Below are positions 1 to 9,912 of a stretch of 64,000 bases of DNA, one piece after another (position 1 is the first letter of the stretch; each line of letters opens with the position of its first letter). Both the position numbers and the translations under genes were made by a program. This stretch comes from Denitromonas ohlonensis. Lineage in GTDB: Bacteria; Pseudomonadota; Gammaproteobacteria; Burkholderiales; Rhodocyclaceae. A model generated the notes under the pieces. That model made no database searches and was not told where the DNA came from. It worked only from the letters and a program-made list of their open reading frames with translations. Location: contig NZ_VMNI01000003.1 in the NCBI RefSeq assembly GCF_007625205.1, positions 124,001 through 188,000 on the forward strand, given 5' to 3'.

Positions 1-778
1 TTTCCATGAAGGCGGCCACGCCCTCGCGGTAGTCGTCCGAGCGGCCACAGGCGCGCATCATGTCGCGCTCCATGTCGAGCTGGGTGGCAAAATCCTGCGT
101 CGAACTGGCCCAGATCGCCTTCTTGGTCTGCGCAAAGCCAAAGGTCGGGCCAGCCGCCATCTGCTTGGCCAGCGCGCTCACCGTCGGCATCAAATCGGCA
201 TCATCCACACACTTCCAGATCAGCCCCCAGGCTTCGGCCTGCTCGGCCGGCAGCTTGTCGCCCAGCATCGCCAGGCCCATCGCCCGCGCCGGCCCGAGCA
301 GTCGCGGCAGAATCCAGGTGCCGCCCGTGTCGGGGATCAGCCCGAGCTTGCAGAAGGCTTGAATGAAACTGGCTGAGCGCGCGGCAAAAACCATGTCGCA
401 GGCCAGCGCCAGATTGGCACCGGCGCCCGCGGCCACGCCATTGACGGCGGCGATCACCGGCATGTCCAGTTCGCGCAGCGCCATCACCAGCGGCTTGTAG
501 TTTTTCTCGACCGAAGCGCCCAGATCAGGGGCCGCGTCGCCCGCCGACACGCTGCGATCCGACAAGTCCTGGCCGGCACAGAATCCGCGCCCGGCGCCAG
601 TGAGCACCATCGCGCGCACCGAGCCATCAGCCCGGCCGGCGCGGATGAGATCGAGCGCGCTGCGCACTTCGGCGTGCATGGCGTCGGTAAAGCTGTTCAG
701 TCGGTCGGGCCGGTTGAGGGTCAGCGTCGCTACGCCGTCCTCGATGCTCAGGGCAATCGTCTCGAAGTCTTGCGCCAT
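1..778 (-). CDS. paaG: 2-(1,2-epoxy-1,2-dihydrophenyl)acetyl-CoA isomerase PaaG (3' end cut by window edge)
   Basis: Enoyl-CoA hydratase/isomerase (crotonase) superfamily. In the aerobic phenylacetate pathway PaaG isomerises the ring epoxide of phenylacetyl-CoA to the oxepin. The reading frame starts MAQDFETIALSIEDGVATL and has the crotonase CoA/oxyanion segments GFCAGQDLSDR and VNGVAAGAGANLALACD, then FCKLGLIPDTGGTW. 259 codons are visible, and the frame is still open at base 1. Family members are about 262 residues, so only a few C-terminal residues are missing. It diverges from paaN across a palindromic operator. The catabolic assignment rests on PaaG-like motifs plus the adjacent paaN and paaY; a generic enoyl-CoA hydratase is the alternative. 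Confidence 0.88.
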   Translation of the reverse strand, partial: MAQDFETIALSIEDGVATLTLNRPDRLNSFTDAMHAEVRSALDLIRAGRADGSVRAMVLTGAGRGFCAGQDLSDRSVSAGDAAPDLGASVEKNYKPLVMALRELDMPVIAAVNGVAAGAGANLALACDMVFAARSASFIQAFCKLGLIPDTGGTWILPRLLGPARAMGLAMLGDKLPAEQAEAWGLIWKCVDDADLMPTVSALAKQMAAGPTFGFAQTKKAIWASSTQDFATQLDMERDMMRACGRSDDYREGVAAFME

Positions 779-910
779 CGTGTCGTCCTTTAGCCGCCGG
801 GGTCATGGCCCCGGCCTGCGGTTGTCTCCACCACCGGCCACGTTCGCCCCACTGGGCAAGCGCCGTCGGCAAGCTGTACTGTTCCGGTCGGGGATAATGA
901 TTTTCTTTGT

Positions 911-930
911 TTGACCGACCGGTCGATCAA
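911..930. promoter_or_regulatory. TetR-type palindromic operator (PaaR-like) in the paaG/paaN divergent region
   Basis: TTGACCGACCGGTCGATCAA is an inverted repeat with 9 of 10 positions paired around its centre. It lies between the divergent starts of paaG (778) and paaN (1039). Phenylacetate genes in betaproteobacteria are often controlled by the TetR-family repressor PaaR, and the GACCGACCGGTC core is typical of TetR-family operators. Assignment to PaaR is inference; no paaR gene is in the window. Confidence 0.6.
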
Positions 931-1038
931 CAGTAAAATTGATATACGTCAAAAAAGCAAGCCCCCTCAGATCAAAAACCGGTCGCCACGCACACACGCT
1001 ACGCCGTGGCAGGCCGCCAGACCCGTGAAGGAGACACC

Positions 1039-2706
1039 ATGTCGCACCCGCTTTTCGAGAAGCATCAGGCCACGCTGGAGCAGGCGCTCGGCGCCATCCG
1101 CAGCCGCGCTTACTGGACGCCCTTCAACGAAATGCCCAGCCCGCGGGTGTATGGCGAAACCGCCGACGTCGACGGCAAGGCGGCGGTCGAAGCCTGCTTT
1201 GGCCGCGAGTTCGCCCTGAACCAGCCCGGCCAGCGCGGCACGGCGGCGACCGAAACCTCGCCCTACGGCGTGGCGATGAATGTGAGCTACCCGGTCTGCG
1301 ACACCGAGGCGCTCATCGACGCGGCCCAGGCTGCGATGCCGGCCTGGCAGAAGCTCGGCGCCGCGGGGCGCACCGGCGTGTGTCTGGAAATCCTCGACCG
1401 CCTCAATAAAAACAGCTTCGAGATCGCCCACGCGGTGATGCTGACCACCGGCCAGGGCTGGATGATGGCCTTCCAGGCCGGCGGCCCGCATGCGCAGGAT
1501 CGCGGCCTCGAGGCCGTGGCCTACGCCTGGGACGAACAATCGCGCATCACGCCCGAGGCCCGCTGGGAAAAGCCGCAGGGCAAGAACCCGCCGCTGGTGA
1601 TGAAGAAGCATTTCGAGATCGTCGGGCGCGGCGTCGCGCTGGTGATCGGCTGCGGCACCTTCCCGACCTGGAACACCTACCCCGGCGTGTTCGCCGCGCT
1701 GGCCACCGGCAACCCGGTGATCATCAAGGCGCACAGCAACGCCATCCTGCCGGCCGCGATCACCGTGCGCATCGCGCGCGAAGTGCTGCTTGATGCTGGC
1801 CTCGACGCCAACCTGATCAGCCTCGCCGTGGTCGACAAGCGCGCCGACACCCAGGCGCTCGCCACCCACCCGGCGATCAAATCCATCGACTTCACCGGCA
1901 GCAACGTCTTCGGCCAGTGGCTGATCGACAACGCGCGCCAGGCCAACGTGTATGCCGAACTGGCCGGGGTGAACAACGTCGTCATCGAATCGACCGACAA
2001 CTACAAGGCCATGCTACGCAACATGGCCTTCACGCTCAGCCTGTACTCGGGCCAGATGTGCACCACCACCCAGGCCATCCTGGTCCCGGCCGGCGGCATC
2101 GAGACCGATCAGGGCCACAAGAGTTTTGACGACGTAGCGCACGACCTCGGCGCGGCGATTGCCAAATTCCTCGGCGACATCAACGTGGCCACGGCCGTGC
2201 TCGGGGCGATCCAGTCCGACGCCACGGTCGACCGCATCAACGAAGCCGGCGAACACGGCACCATCGTGCTCGACTCGAAGAAGCTGGTGCACCCGCAATT
2301 CCCCGCCGCCACGGTCTACACCCCGGTGCTGCTCACCTGCGATGCCGCCGACGAGAAGAGCTACATGGAAGAGCGCTTCGGCCCGATCAGCTTCGTGGTC
2401 AAGGTCGCCGACGGCGCGGCCGCCATTGCGCTGTCGGAGCGCATCGTCAAGGAACACGGCGCCCTCACCGTCGGCCTGTACTCGACCAAGCAAGAGGTGA
2501 TCGACGCCATGACCGACGCCACCCTACGCGCCGGCGTGGCGCTGTCGATCAACCTGACCGGCGGTGTGTTCGTGAATCAGTCGGCAGCCTTCTCCGACTA
2601 CCACGGCACCGGCGCCAACCCCTCGGCCAACGCCAGCTACTCGGACGCGGCCTTTGTCGCCAACCGTTTCCGCGTCATCCAGCGCCGTTACCACGTCGCC
2701 GAGTGA
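1039..2706 (+). CDS. paaN: Phenylacetic acid degradation protein PaaN (aldehyde dehydrogenase superfamily)
   Basis: A 555-residue protein of the PaaN branch of the aldehyde dehydrogenase superfamily, associated with the ring-opening/semialdehyde oxidation stage of the phenylacetyl-CoA pathway. The NAD(P)-binding region with FTGSNVFG (about residues 290-300) and the catalytic-cysteine segment SGQMCTTTQ (Cys341) are present. An upstream in-frame GTG exists at 1006, but AAGGAG at 1028-1033 is 5 nt before ATG 1039 and decides the start. The gene diverges from paaG over a shared operator and is followed by paaY after a REP-like palindrome. Unlike the fused hydratase form (PaaZ), this type lacks a C-terminal MaoC hydratase domain. 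Confidence 0.9.
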   Translation: MSHPLFEKHQATLEQALGAIRSRAYWTPFNEMPSPRVYGETADVDGKAAVEACFGREFALNQPGQRGTAATETSPYGVAMNVSYPVCDTEALIDAAQAAMPAWQKLGAAGRTGVCLEILDRLNKNSFEIAHAVMLTTGQGWMMAFQAGGPHAQDRGLEAVAYAWDEQSRITPEARWEKPQGKNPPLVMKKHFEIVGRGVALVIGCGTFPTWNTYPGVFAALATGNPVIIKAHSNAILPAAITVRIAREVLLDAGLDANLISLAVVDKRADTQALATHPAIKSIDFTGSNVFGQWLIDNARQANVYAELAGVNNVVIESTDNYKAMLRNMAFTLSLYSGQMCTTTQAILVPAGGIETDQGHKSFDDVAHDLGAAIAKFLGDINVATAVLGAIQSDATVDRINEAGEHGTIVLDSKKLVHPQFPAATVYTPVLLTCDAADEKSYMEERFGPISFVVKVADGAAAIALSERIVKEHGALTVGLYSTKQEVIDAMTDATLRAGVALSINLTGGVFVNQSAAFSDYHGTGANPSANASYSDAAFVANRFRVIQRRYHVAE

Positions 2707-2741
2707 TGCGTCGGGGCGGGCACCCCGCCCCACGCTGTTCC

Positions 2742-2829
2742 GTAGGGCGGATAAGCCGCAGGCGCATCCGCCATCGGTGCCCCATTGACGCGTTGAACGG
2801 CGGATGCGCCTGCGGCGTATCCGCCCCAC
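2742..2829. repeat. REP-like inverted repeat (GTAGGGCGGATAAG family), copy 1
   Basis: Two long arms, GTAGGGCGGATAAGCCGCAG... and its near-complement ending CGTATCCGCCCCAC, enclose about 28 bp. Related palindromes recur at 3461, 5856 and 31675. The left foot is GTAG, the tetranucleotide typical of REP sequences mobilised by RAYT transposases. It separates paaN from paaY. Confidence 0.8.
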
Positions 2830-2843
2830 CCAAGGACCCCACC

Positions 2844-3452
2844 ATGCCCTGCTACGAAATCGACGGCCTCAAACCGGTCATCCACCCCACGGCCTTCGTG
2901 CACCCCGACGCCGTGCTGATCGGCGATGTCATCGTCGGCCCGCACTGCTATGTCGCCCCGCTGGCCAGCCTGCGCGGCGACTTCGGCCGCATCGTGCTTG
3001 AAGCCGGCTCAAACGTGCAGGACACCTGCGTGATGCACGGCTTCCCCGGCACCGACACGGTGGTCGAAGAAAACGGCCATGTCGGTCACGGCGCCGTGCT
3101 GCATGGCTGCCGAGTCGGCAAGAACGCACTGATCGGCATGAACGCCGTGGTGATGGACAACGCGGTGGTCGGCGAGGCGAGCATCGTCGCCGCCTGCGCC
3201 TTCGTCAAAGCCGGCATGCAGATCCCGGCCCGACAACTGGTCGCCGGCATGCCCGCCAAGGTGGTGCGCGAACTGTCCGATCAGGAAATTGCCTGGAAGA
3301 GCGACGGCACCCGCACCTATCAGGAGCTGACCGAGCGCTGCCACGCCACGCTCAAGCCCTGCGCCCCGCTGACCGAAATGGAACCCGGCCGCGAGCGGCT
3401 GCGCTTCGACGACAGCGTGGTGCCGCTGGTAGACCTCAAGAAAAACGCCTGA
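2844..3452 (+). CDS. paaY: PaaY, gamma-carbonic-anhydrase-fold hexapeptide thioesterase
   Basis: A 202-residue left-handed beta-helix protein of the PaaY family. PaaY hydrolyses inhibitory ring-hydroxylated CoA esters formed during phenylacetate degradation. Hexapeptide repeats run from [19 protein letters not shown] (residues 13-31) through [32 protein letters not shown]. The histidines in VMHGF and [10 protein letters not shown] match the metal-binding positions of the fold. The C-terminal tail ([12 protein letters not shown] to VDLKKNA) is the PaaY-type extension that plain carbonic anhydrases lack. The frame is open upstream to 2703, but that part is REP DNA, so ATG 2844 is used. Confidence 0.9.
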   Translation: MPCYEIDGLKPVIHPTAFVHPDAVLIGDVIVGPHCYVAPLASLRGDFGRIVLEAGSNVQDTCVMHGFPGTDTVVEENGHVGHGAVLHGCRVGKNALIGMNAVVMDNAVVGEASIVAACAFVKAGMQIPARQLVAGMPAKVVRELSDQEIAWKSDGTRTYQELTERCHATLKPCAPLTEMEPGRERLRFDDSVVPLVDLKKNA

Positions 3453-3460
3453 CCGCCGTC

Positions 3461-3546
3461 GTAGGGCGGAAAAGCAAAGCGCCTTCCGCCGAACAACGCC
3501 CCGACGCGGCACCGATGGCGGAAGGCGCTTCGCTTTTCCGCCCTAC
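3461..3546. repeat. REP-like inverted repeat, copy 2 (GTAGGGCGGAAAAGC variant)
   Basis: The arms are perfectly complementary over the outer ~18 bases (GTAGGGCGGAAAAGC.../...GCTTTTCCGCCCTAC). The element lies between the convergent 3' ends of paaY and the HbpS-like gene and may double as a transcription barrier. The A-for-T changes relative to copy 1 occur in both arms, so pairing is kept. Confidence 0.8.
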
Positions 3547-3573
3547 CTGATGTCTCGATGCCGTCGGATCGGG

Positions 3574-3978
3574 TTAGACCCCGCTCAAGGCCGCCACCCC
3601 GGCGCGCGCCACCTGCGCATCTTCACCGGCCGTCACGCCCGACACGCCAACCGCGCCGATCACCGCCCCATCGACCACGATCGGCTCGCCGCCTTCGAGT
3701 GGCACCACCGGCATGGCCAGCGCGGCGAAGCGGCCCTTGTTGACCATGTCTTCAAACACCTTGCTGGGCTTGCCGGTGAGCACGCAGGTGCGCGCTTTTT
3801 CGGGCGCTACGGCCGCGCTCATCAACGGCGCGCCGTCCATGCGCTGCAACCACAAGGCGTGACCGCCGGCATCGCAGATGGCGATGCTGACCGCCCAGCC
3901 ATTGGCCAGGGCCTCCGTCTCGGCCGCGGTGGCGATCTGCTTCACATCGTGAAGGGTGAGCATGCTGATGGTTTTCAT
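3574..3978 (-). CDS. GlcG/HbpS-family haem-binding-like protein
   Basis: A 134-residue single-domain protein of the GlcG/HbpS family, which includes Streptomyces HbpS (haem binding) and proteins encoded in glycolate/glyoxylate operons. Family features are the start MLTLHDVKQIATAAETEA, the core AICDAGGHALWLQRMDGA and the C-terminal GGEPIVVDGAVIGAVGVSG. ATG 3978 is chosen over upstream ATGs because AAGGAAG precedes it at suitable spacing. It is the third gene of a co-directional set after DUF3830 and glycerate kinase, 29 bp behind the latter. The molecular role of stand-alone family members is unknown. Confidence 0.8.
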   Translation of the reverse strand: MKTISMLTLHDVKQIATAAETEALANGWAVSIAICDAGGHALWLQRMDGAPLMSAAVAPEKARTCVLTGKPSKVFEDMVNKGRFAALAMPVVPLEGGEPIVVDGAVIGAVGVSGVTAGEDAQVARAGVAALSGV

Positions 3979-4007
3979 GGTCGTGTCTTCCTTGGTGTCG
4001 CGCCGTT

Positions 4008-5272
<1,265 letters not shown>

Positions 5273-5273
<1 letters not shown>

Positions 5274-5695
5274 CACGCCTCGCCCAGATCGGTAAAGCGA
5301 ATCGCCTGCGCGCCCTGCCACAGAATCAGCCGCCCCATGTCCATCAGCTGCTCCGCGCCTTCGACCACGGTCAGGAAGTGATTGCCGGCCAATTGCCCCA
5401 TCTTGCTGGCGAAGCAACTGCTGCCATAGGCAAACAGGATTTCGGTTTCGGAGAAACCGCCCGGATACAACAGCACATCGCCGCGCGAGGGGTGGCTGGT
5501 GTGGTTCTCGAAGCCCAACCCGGTGTCGAACTCGCCCAGCGGCACCCACACCGCCTCGCCGCTCCAGCGCGAGTGGATGGCCTGGTTGTTGAAGGGCAGC
5601 AGGTCAAGAAAGGCCGCGCAGGTTTTGGGTGCGGCGGCTTCTTCGAGCCGCGCGACAAAACGATGGGGGCCGACATCAATGCCGAGATGGCGCAT
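5273..5695 (-). CDS. DUF3830 family protein (cyclophilin-like)
   Basis: A 140-residue protein of the DUF3830 family, whose fold is predicted to be cyclophilin-like. No reaction is established for the family. Conserved-looking segments are IHSRWSGEAVWVPLG, HTSHPSRGDVLLYPGGFSETEI and ASKMGQLAGNHF. ATG 5695 is preceded by AGGAGA. It is the first gene of the three-gene unit with glycerate kinase and the GlcG/HbpS protein. A role in handling a small hydroxy- or keto-acid precursor of glycerate is inferred from context only. Confidence 0.75.
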
Positions 5696-5855
5696 GGGCT
5701 TCTCCTGTGGGCTGGCGCGCCGGCATCGGCCGACGCTTGCATGATGCTTCCACAGTAGACGATCCCGACCGACGGCGGAATTCCCGCCGCGATCAGTTCT
5801 GTCGATACAGGGGATATGGACTGCGGCGCGGGCGGGGCGCCGTGTGTGGTGTGTC

Positions 5856-5936
5856 GTAGGGCAGATAAGCCGCAGGCGCATCCGCCGACATCGCCGCAAA
5901 GTGGCACGGCGGATGCGCTTCGCTTATCCGCCCTAC
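5856..5936. repeat. REP-like inverted repeat, copy 3
   Basis: GTAGGGCAGATAAGCCGCAG... pairs with ...GCTTATCCGCCCTAC. The element fills much of the gap between the LysR gene and the DUF3830 operon. The rest of that gap (5696-5855 and 5937-5974) shows no other recognisable element. Confidence 0.78.
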
Positions 5937-5974
5937 GCCGAACGCGGCGACATGCTCGCCGCTCAGACTCAGAA

Positions 5975-6913
5975 TCACGCCTCGATCGGAATCAGCGCCG
6001 CGCCCGGCCACGCCCCGTTCGTGCACAAGGTCTGCGTGAGCCCCTGCACCAGTTGCACCACCGCCGTGGCGGCCGCCGACAGCGGGATGTGTTTCGCCGC
6101 ACACAGCACCAGCCGGCGTGTCAGCGCGGGCGCCACCGGCACCGCACACAGCGCACCGCTGGCCAGATCGTGCTGCAGCGGCATCACCGGCAGCAGCGTA
6201 TGCCCCATGCCGGCCAACAGTGTCGTGCGCAGAATGCTGATCGAGCTGATGTCGGCCACCACATTCGGCGTCGGCAGCCCGTGCTGGCGAGCCGCCGTTT
6301 CGATGATCGGGCGCACACCATGCGGATGCGCAGGGAGAATCAAGGGCAAGGCCAACGCCTGCTTCAGGCTCACCGCCGCCTGCGGGCGATCGGTCGCGGT
6401 GGCCGACGAAATCAGCGACAGGTGTTCATCGAGCAGGGCGGTCTGCTCAAATTCGTCGAGCGAACCATCATCAAACAACACCGCCAGATTGATCTGACCG
6501 CTGCGCAGCTGCGGCACCAGATTGCCGGTCAGCTCCTCGGTCAGCTCCAGCTCCACCTTGGGCAGCTGCTCGCGCACCGCCTGCAGCAAGGGCAGCGCCA
6601 GCGCATTCGAGGCGCTGTGCGGCACGCCAAACACCACCTTACCGCTCGGCTCGCCGGCCACGTTCATCACACTCGCGCGGGCATCCTCCACCTGCCGCAA
6701 GATGGCCGTCGCATGCGCCAGAAAAATGCGCCCCGCCTCGGTCAGCTCCACCCCGCGCCGCGACCGATGAAACAGCCGCGCACCCAGCTCCGCCTCAAGC
6801 TGCGCCAGTTGATGGCTCAGCGCCGATTGCGCCACAAACACCTGTTCGGCCGCTTTCGAAAAGCTGCCGTGCTTGGCAATGGCGGAGAAGTAGCGCAGCT
6901 GTCTCAGTTCCAT
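5975..6913 (-). CDS. LysR-family transcriptional regulator
   Basis: A 312-residue LysR regulator. The N-terminal winged helix is MELRQLRYFSAIAKHGSFSKAAEQVFVAQSALSHQLAQLE, with the linker helix to about residue 90 and a periplasmic-binding-protein-like effector domain after GKVVFGVPHSAS. ATG 6913 is the family-typical start; the longer frame from 6946 is unlikely. It lies immediately upstream of, and co-directional with, the DUF3830/glycerate kinase/HbpS operon, which is its probable target. Two near-identical 12-bp direct repeats lie just upstream (see 6934). Confidence 0.88.
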   Translation of the reverse strand: MELRQLRYFSAIAKHGSFSKAAEQVFVAQSALSHQLAQLEAELGARLFHRSRRGVELTEAGRIFLAHATAILRQVEDARASVMNVAGEPSGKVVFGVPHSASNALALPLLQAVREQLPKVELELTEELTGNLVPQLRSGQINLAVLFDDGSLDEFEQTALLDEHLSLISSATATDRPQAAVSLKQALALPLILPAHPHGVRPIIETAARQHGLPTPNVVADISSISILRTTLLAGMGHTLLPVMPLQHDLASGALCAVPVAPALTRRLVLCAAKHIPLSAAATAVVQLVQGLTQTLCTNGAWPGAALIPIEA

Positions 6914-6933
6914 GCGGCGAATGATACACCAGC

Positions 6934-6966
6934 CATCTTGATTCACGATAGAAGCATCTTGAATCA
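6934..6966. promoter_or_regulatory. Direct repeats upstream of the LysR gene, probable autoregulatory site
   Basis: CATCTTGATTCA (6934-6945) and CATCTTGAATCA (6955-6966) differ at one base and start 21 bp apart, two helical turns. The inner parts also form an interrupted inverted repeat GATTCA...TGAATC (6940-6965). The position, 21 bp upstream of the LysR start codon, suits autoregulation. Not tested. Confidence 0.45.
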
Positions 6967-7171
6967 GTGTTTTTCAGATGACCGACTTTCAGGTCAAATG
7001 CATTCAACAGATCAACGCGAACCCCGGCAGCCACCCGCCGCCGGCCCCAGGCCCACCCCGCCACCGTTCGCCGAGATCACGTTTCAACCCGAAACGTGCA
7101 GACGCCGGCCCCACCCCCGACCCGGCTCACCAATAAAACAAAGGCCCGCGTCCAGCGGGCCTTTGTTTTTT
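6965..7171 (+). ncRNA. Candidate structured small RNA with intrinsic terminator, copy 1
   Basis: About 207 bp, roughly 85% identical to 9913-10121. Neither copy has a convincing gene. Base-paired elements: a hairpin at 7078-7098 (CACGTTTC / GAAACGTG, loop AACCC), and a terminal stem at 7138-7149 / 7155-7166 followed by a T run. Differences between the copies preserve pairing: CGTTTC/GAAACG becomes CATTTC/GAAATG, and the outer pairs of the terminal stem change from AC/GT to GC/GC. The + strand is favoured by the T tract. No clear promoter was found. It might instead be a mobile intergenic repeat that carries a terminator. Confidence 0.5.
7138..7171 (+). terminator. Rho-independent terminator at the end of structured element copy 1
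   Basis: The 12-bp stem ACAAAGGCCCGC / GCGGGCCTTTGT with loop GTCCA is followed by TTTTT. An A-rich stretch on the other side could also let it act on the minus strand, upstream of the LysR gene. Confidence 0.8.
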
Positions 7172-7307
7172 GAGCCCTGCAGCACGCCGGCCGGGATGCC
7201 GCGCGGCGGCTGTCGGACGCCAGGCGCCATGCTGCCTGCGCTGTCTATAGTGAACATGACGCCCATACACACTCGGCCCCCGGCCGGGCACCAACAAGGA
7301 CGCCCCC

Positions 7308-7877
7308 ATGTTCGACATCTTCCTGTCGCACGCGCATCAGGACGAAGCGCGGGCACGTAGTCTGTGCAAACGCCTCGAAAGCTGGGGCTTCTCGGTCTAC
7401 GTCGACTTCGGCGACGCCGCTCTCTCGCAACTGCCCGACCGCGCCCTGGCTGACCGTCTGGTCGGCCGCCTGCGCCAGTGCCGTCTGCTCGTCTTCGCCT
7501 TTTCCGAGGCCTCGGCCAACTCCCGCTGGATGCCCTGGGAGCTCGGTCTGGCGCATGGCGTGATCGGCCGCGCCGTGCTCTGGCCTTTCACCCAGCGCGC
7601 GCTGCGGGCCAAGGCGGTGCAAGAGTATCTGCACCTCTACGAAGCCCTGCAGCCGCGCACCGCACAGCACCGTCTCGACGCCCTCCTCGGTGAGGCCCGC
7701 GCTGCCGCCGTGCGCCCGGCCGACCTCCGCGCCATGCAGGATCTGGCCCAGATCACCGAAGCCAAGCGCCCCGAGTTCGGCAACCCCGAGGTCGCCACCG
7801 AGTTCATGGCCGCCGGCCCGATGAAGCTCTACCTCGCCTGGCTCGAATCGCTCTCCCGCGCCTGGCGGCCAAAGTGA
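7308..7877 (+). CDS. Stand-alone TIR-domain protein
   Basis: A 189-residue protein whose first ~130 residues form a TIR domain: MFDIFLSHAHQDEARARSL (box 1), WGFSVYVDFGDAALSQLPDR (BB-loop region), LLVFAFSEASANSRWMPWELGLAHG. Glu78 in WMPWELG matches the position of the catalytic glutamate of NAD-cleaving TIR domains. The remaining ~60 residues are helical with no recognised domain. ATG 7308 follows AAGGA. Bacterial TIR proteins work in anti-phage defence or as NADases and signalling enzymes. No ThsA, Argonaute, CRISPR or other defence partner is adjacent, so the role is open. Confidence 0.8.
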   Translation: MFDIFLSHAHQDEARARSLCKRLESWGFSVYVDFGDAALSQLPDRALADRLVGRLRQCRLLVFAFSEASANSRWMPWELGLAHGVIGRAVLWPFTQRALRAKAVQEYLHLYEALQPRTAQHRLDALLGEARAAAVRPADLRAMQDLAQITEAKRPEFGNPEVATEFMAAGPMKLYLAWLESLSRAWRPK

Positions 7878-7979
7878 GTCCGCGACGGGGCGCTCGCGCA
7901 CGCCTCGGCGCAACCGCGCCGAAACCCGGCGCCTGCGACACGGTCTACCTGGCTCCGAGTACACGGAGCAGGACGCCCC

Positions 7980-8915
7980 ATGCCTGACACCCACCCCACC
8001 ACGCGCCGCCGGTTTCTTGCGCTGGCTCTCGCCACCGCGCTCGGCACCCCGCACCTGGCGGCGGCCGCCCCGCGCATTCACACGCGAGCCATCCCCGTCA
8101 GCGACGAGCGCCTGCCCGCCATCGGCATGGGCACCTGGATCACCTTTGATGTCGCACGCGGCCAGACCATCATCCCCAACGACGCGCTCACCACCCGCTG
8201 GCAGGTGCTGCAAACCTTCTTCGCCGCCGGCGGCCGGCTCATTGACTCCTCGCCCATGTACGGCAGCGCCGAGGCCGTGCTCGGCGAGCTGCTGCCGCAA
8301 AGCCCGGGCGCCGCGGCGCTGTTCTCGGCCACCAAGGTCTGGACCCCGGGGCAATGGATGGGCGAGCAGCAGATGGCCCGCTCGCGTGACCTGTGGGGCG
8401 TGCCGCGCTTTGATCTCATGCAGATCCACAACCTGCTCGACTGGGACGCCCACCTGCCCACCCTGCGTCGCATGAAGGCCGACGGGCAGATCCGCTACCT
8501 CGGCATCACCACCTCGCACGGCCGTCGGCATGACGACCTCGCCGCGCTGATCCGCAACGAAGCGCTCGATTTCGTGCAGCTGACCTACAACCTCGCCCAC
8601 CGCGCCGCCGACCGCCGCCTGCTGCCGCTGGCCGCCGAGCGCGGCTGCGCTGTCATCATCAACCGCCCCTTCGACGGCGGCCACCTGTTCAACCGGGTGC
8701 GCGGCAAACCCCTGCCCGGCTACGCCGCCGAGATCGGTTGCACGAACTGGGCGCAGGTCTTCCTCAAGTTCGTCATCTCCCACCCCGCCATCACCTGTGC
8801 CATCCCCGCCACCTCGCAGCCCGCCCCCATGCGCGAGAACATGGGGGCTCTGCACGGACCATTGCCGGAGGCGGCCCTGCGGCGGAGCATGGCCGAACAC
8901 TTCGACCGGTTGTGA
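7980..8915 (+). CDS. Tat-exported aldo/keto reductase
   Basis: A 311-residue aldo/keto reductase. The N-terminus has a twin-arginine motif followed by a hydrophobic stretch (TRRRFLALALATALGTPHLAAAA), so periplasmic export by Tat is predicted. The reductase core shows LPAIGMGTWITFD, LIDSSPMYGSAEAVLGELL (Asp/Tyr active-site region), FSATKVW with the catalytic-type Lys, DLMQIHNLLDW and IRYLGITTSH. It lies 102 bp behind the TIR gene with no obvious shared signal. The substrate is unknown. Export by Tat implies folding with the nicotinamide cofactor bound. Confidence 0.85.
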   Translation: MPDTHPTTRRRFLALALATALGTPHLAAAAPRIHTRAIPVSDERLPAIGMGTWITFDVARGQTIIPNDALTTRWQVLQTFFAAGGRLIDSSPMYGSAEAVLGELLPQSPGAAALFSATKVWTPGQWMGEQQMARSRDLWGVPRFDLMQIHNLLDWDAHLPTLRRMKADGQIRYLGITTSHGRRHDDLAALIRNEALDFVQLTYNLAHRAADRRLLPLAAERGCAVIINRPFDGGHLFNRVRGKPLPGYAAEIGCTNWAQVFLKFVISHPAITCAIPATSQPAPMRENMGALHGPLPEAALRRSMAEHFDRL

Positions 8916-9031
8916 GGCCCCTGAGCCTTACCCTCTCAGCGGTCAAGCGGCCCTCAATCCGTAGCCGGATGCACCGCATCCTGCAATGCTGATGGCCTAC
9001 AATCAGGCGCAATGACAGCCCGAGCACGCCC

Positions 9032-9727
9032 ATGCAACACGACGACATCAAAGCCATCTTCGATCAGCAGGCCGCCGGTTACGACGCGCGCTGGGCCAAG
9101 ACCGCCCCCATTCGCGACGCACTGCATTTCCTCCTCGACGCCGTGTTTGCCGGGCTCCCGGCCCATGCGCGCATCCTGTGCGTCGGCGCCGGTACGGGCG
9201 AAGAAATCGACTACCTTGCAAAGCGATTTCCCCAATGGACCTTTACCGCCATCGAACCCTCCGGCGCCATGCTCGATGTGAGCCGCAGCAAGGCAGACAA
9301 GGGCGGCTACCTGTCACGCTGCGAATTTCACGAAGGCTACCTCGCCTCATTACCCGGTCAGGACCGCTTTGACGCGGCCACCTGCTTTCTGGTGTCGCAG
9401 TTCATCACCGACCGCGACGCGCGCGTCGGCCTCTTCCGGGCCATTGCCACCCGACTCCGCCCGAACGGTCTATTGGCCAGTTCCGACCTTGCCTCTGACG
9501 TCGACTCAAGCGCCTACACCGCGCTGCTCAACATCTGGCTGAACATGATGCTCGCCGCCGGCATCCCCGCAGCCGGGATGGCACAGATGCGCGAAGCCTA
9601 TCGCCGAGACGTCGCCGTCCTTCCGCCAGCACAGGTCGAGTCCATCATCGCGGACGGCGGTTTCGATACTCCGGTGATGTTCTATCAGGCCGGATTGATC
9701 CATGCGTGGTTTTCGCAGCGCCGTTGA
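9032..9727 (+). CDS. Class I SAM-dependent methyltransferase
   Basis: A 231-residue methyltransferase. It has the start FDQQAAGYDARWAKTAPIRD typical of small class I enzymes, motif I ILCVGAGTGEEIDYLA (about residues 49-64), the acidic residue of motif II in FTAIEPSGAMLDVSR, and the motif IV region DRFDAATCFLVSQF. The C-terminal part (APPAQVESIIADGGFDTPVMFYQAG) is the usual beta6-7 substrate region. The substrate cannot be inferred. It appears monocistronic, flanked by repeats downstream. Confidence 0.85.
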   Translation: MQHDDIKAIFDQQAAGYDARWAKTAPIRDALHFLLDAVFAGLPAHARILCVGAGTGEEIDYLAKRFPQWTFTAIEPSGAMLDVSRSKADKGGYLSRCEFHEGYLASLPGQDRFDAATCFLVSQFITDRDARVGLFRAIATRLRPNGLLASSDLASDVDSSAYTALLNIWLNMMLAAGIPAAGMAQMREAYRRDVAVLPPAQVESIIADGGFDTPVMFYQAGLIHAWFSQRR

Positions 9728-9912
9728 GCGCTTCGGTCGCAGGGCGCCATAACCTAAGGGCATTGCGCCACAACTGGCGTACCCCCACACCGACTCGGCC
9801 ACTTTCAAAACCAGCGGTACCAGGCAATGACAGAGACCCCGCGCAAGCGACGCCGCACCGACCCGGGGCGTCTTACACACCCATCGTGTTTTGCGATTTC
9901 AACATCTCAAAA
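9728..9912. other. Intergenic stretch with REP-like hairpin at 9741-9769
   Basis: AGGGCGCCATAACCTAAGGGCATTGCGCC (arms GGCGC...AT / AT...GCGCC) resembles the hairpin at 16283-16313, which has the same layout in the opposite orientation. The rest contains no open frame with coding character and leads into structured element copy 2. Confidence 0.5.

Noticed and set aside
7245-8900. Long minus-strand frame over the TIR and reductase genes
   Set aside because: Antisense shadow of two well-supported plus-strand genes; low-complexity composition.
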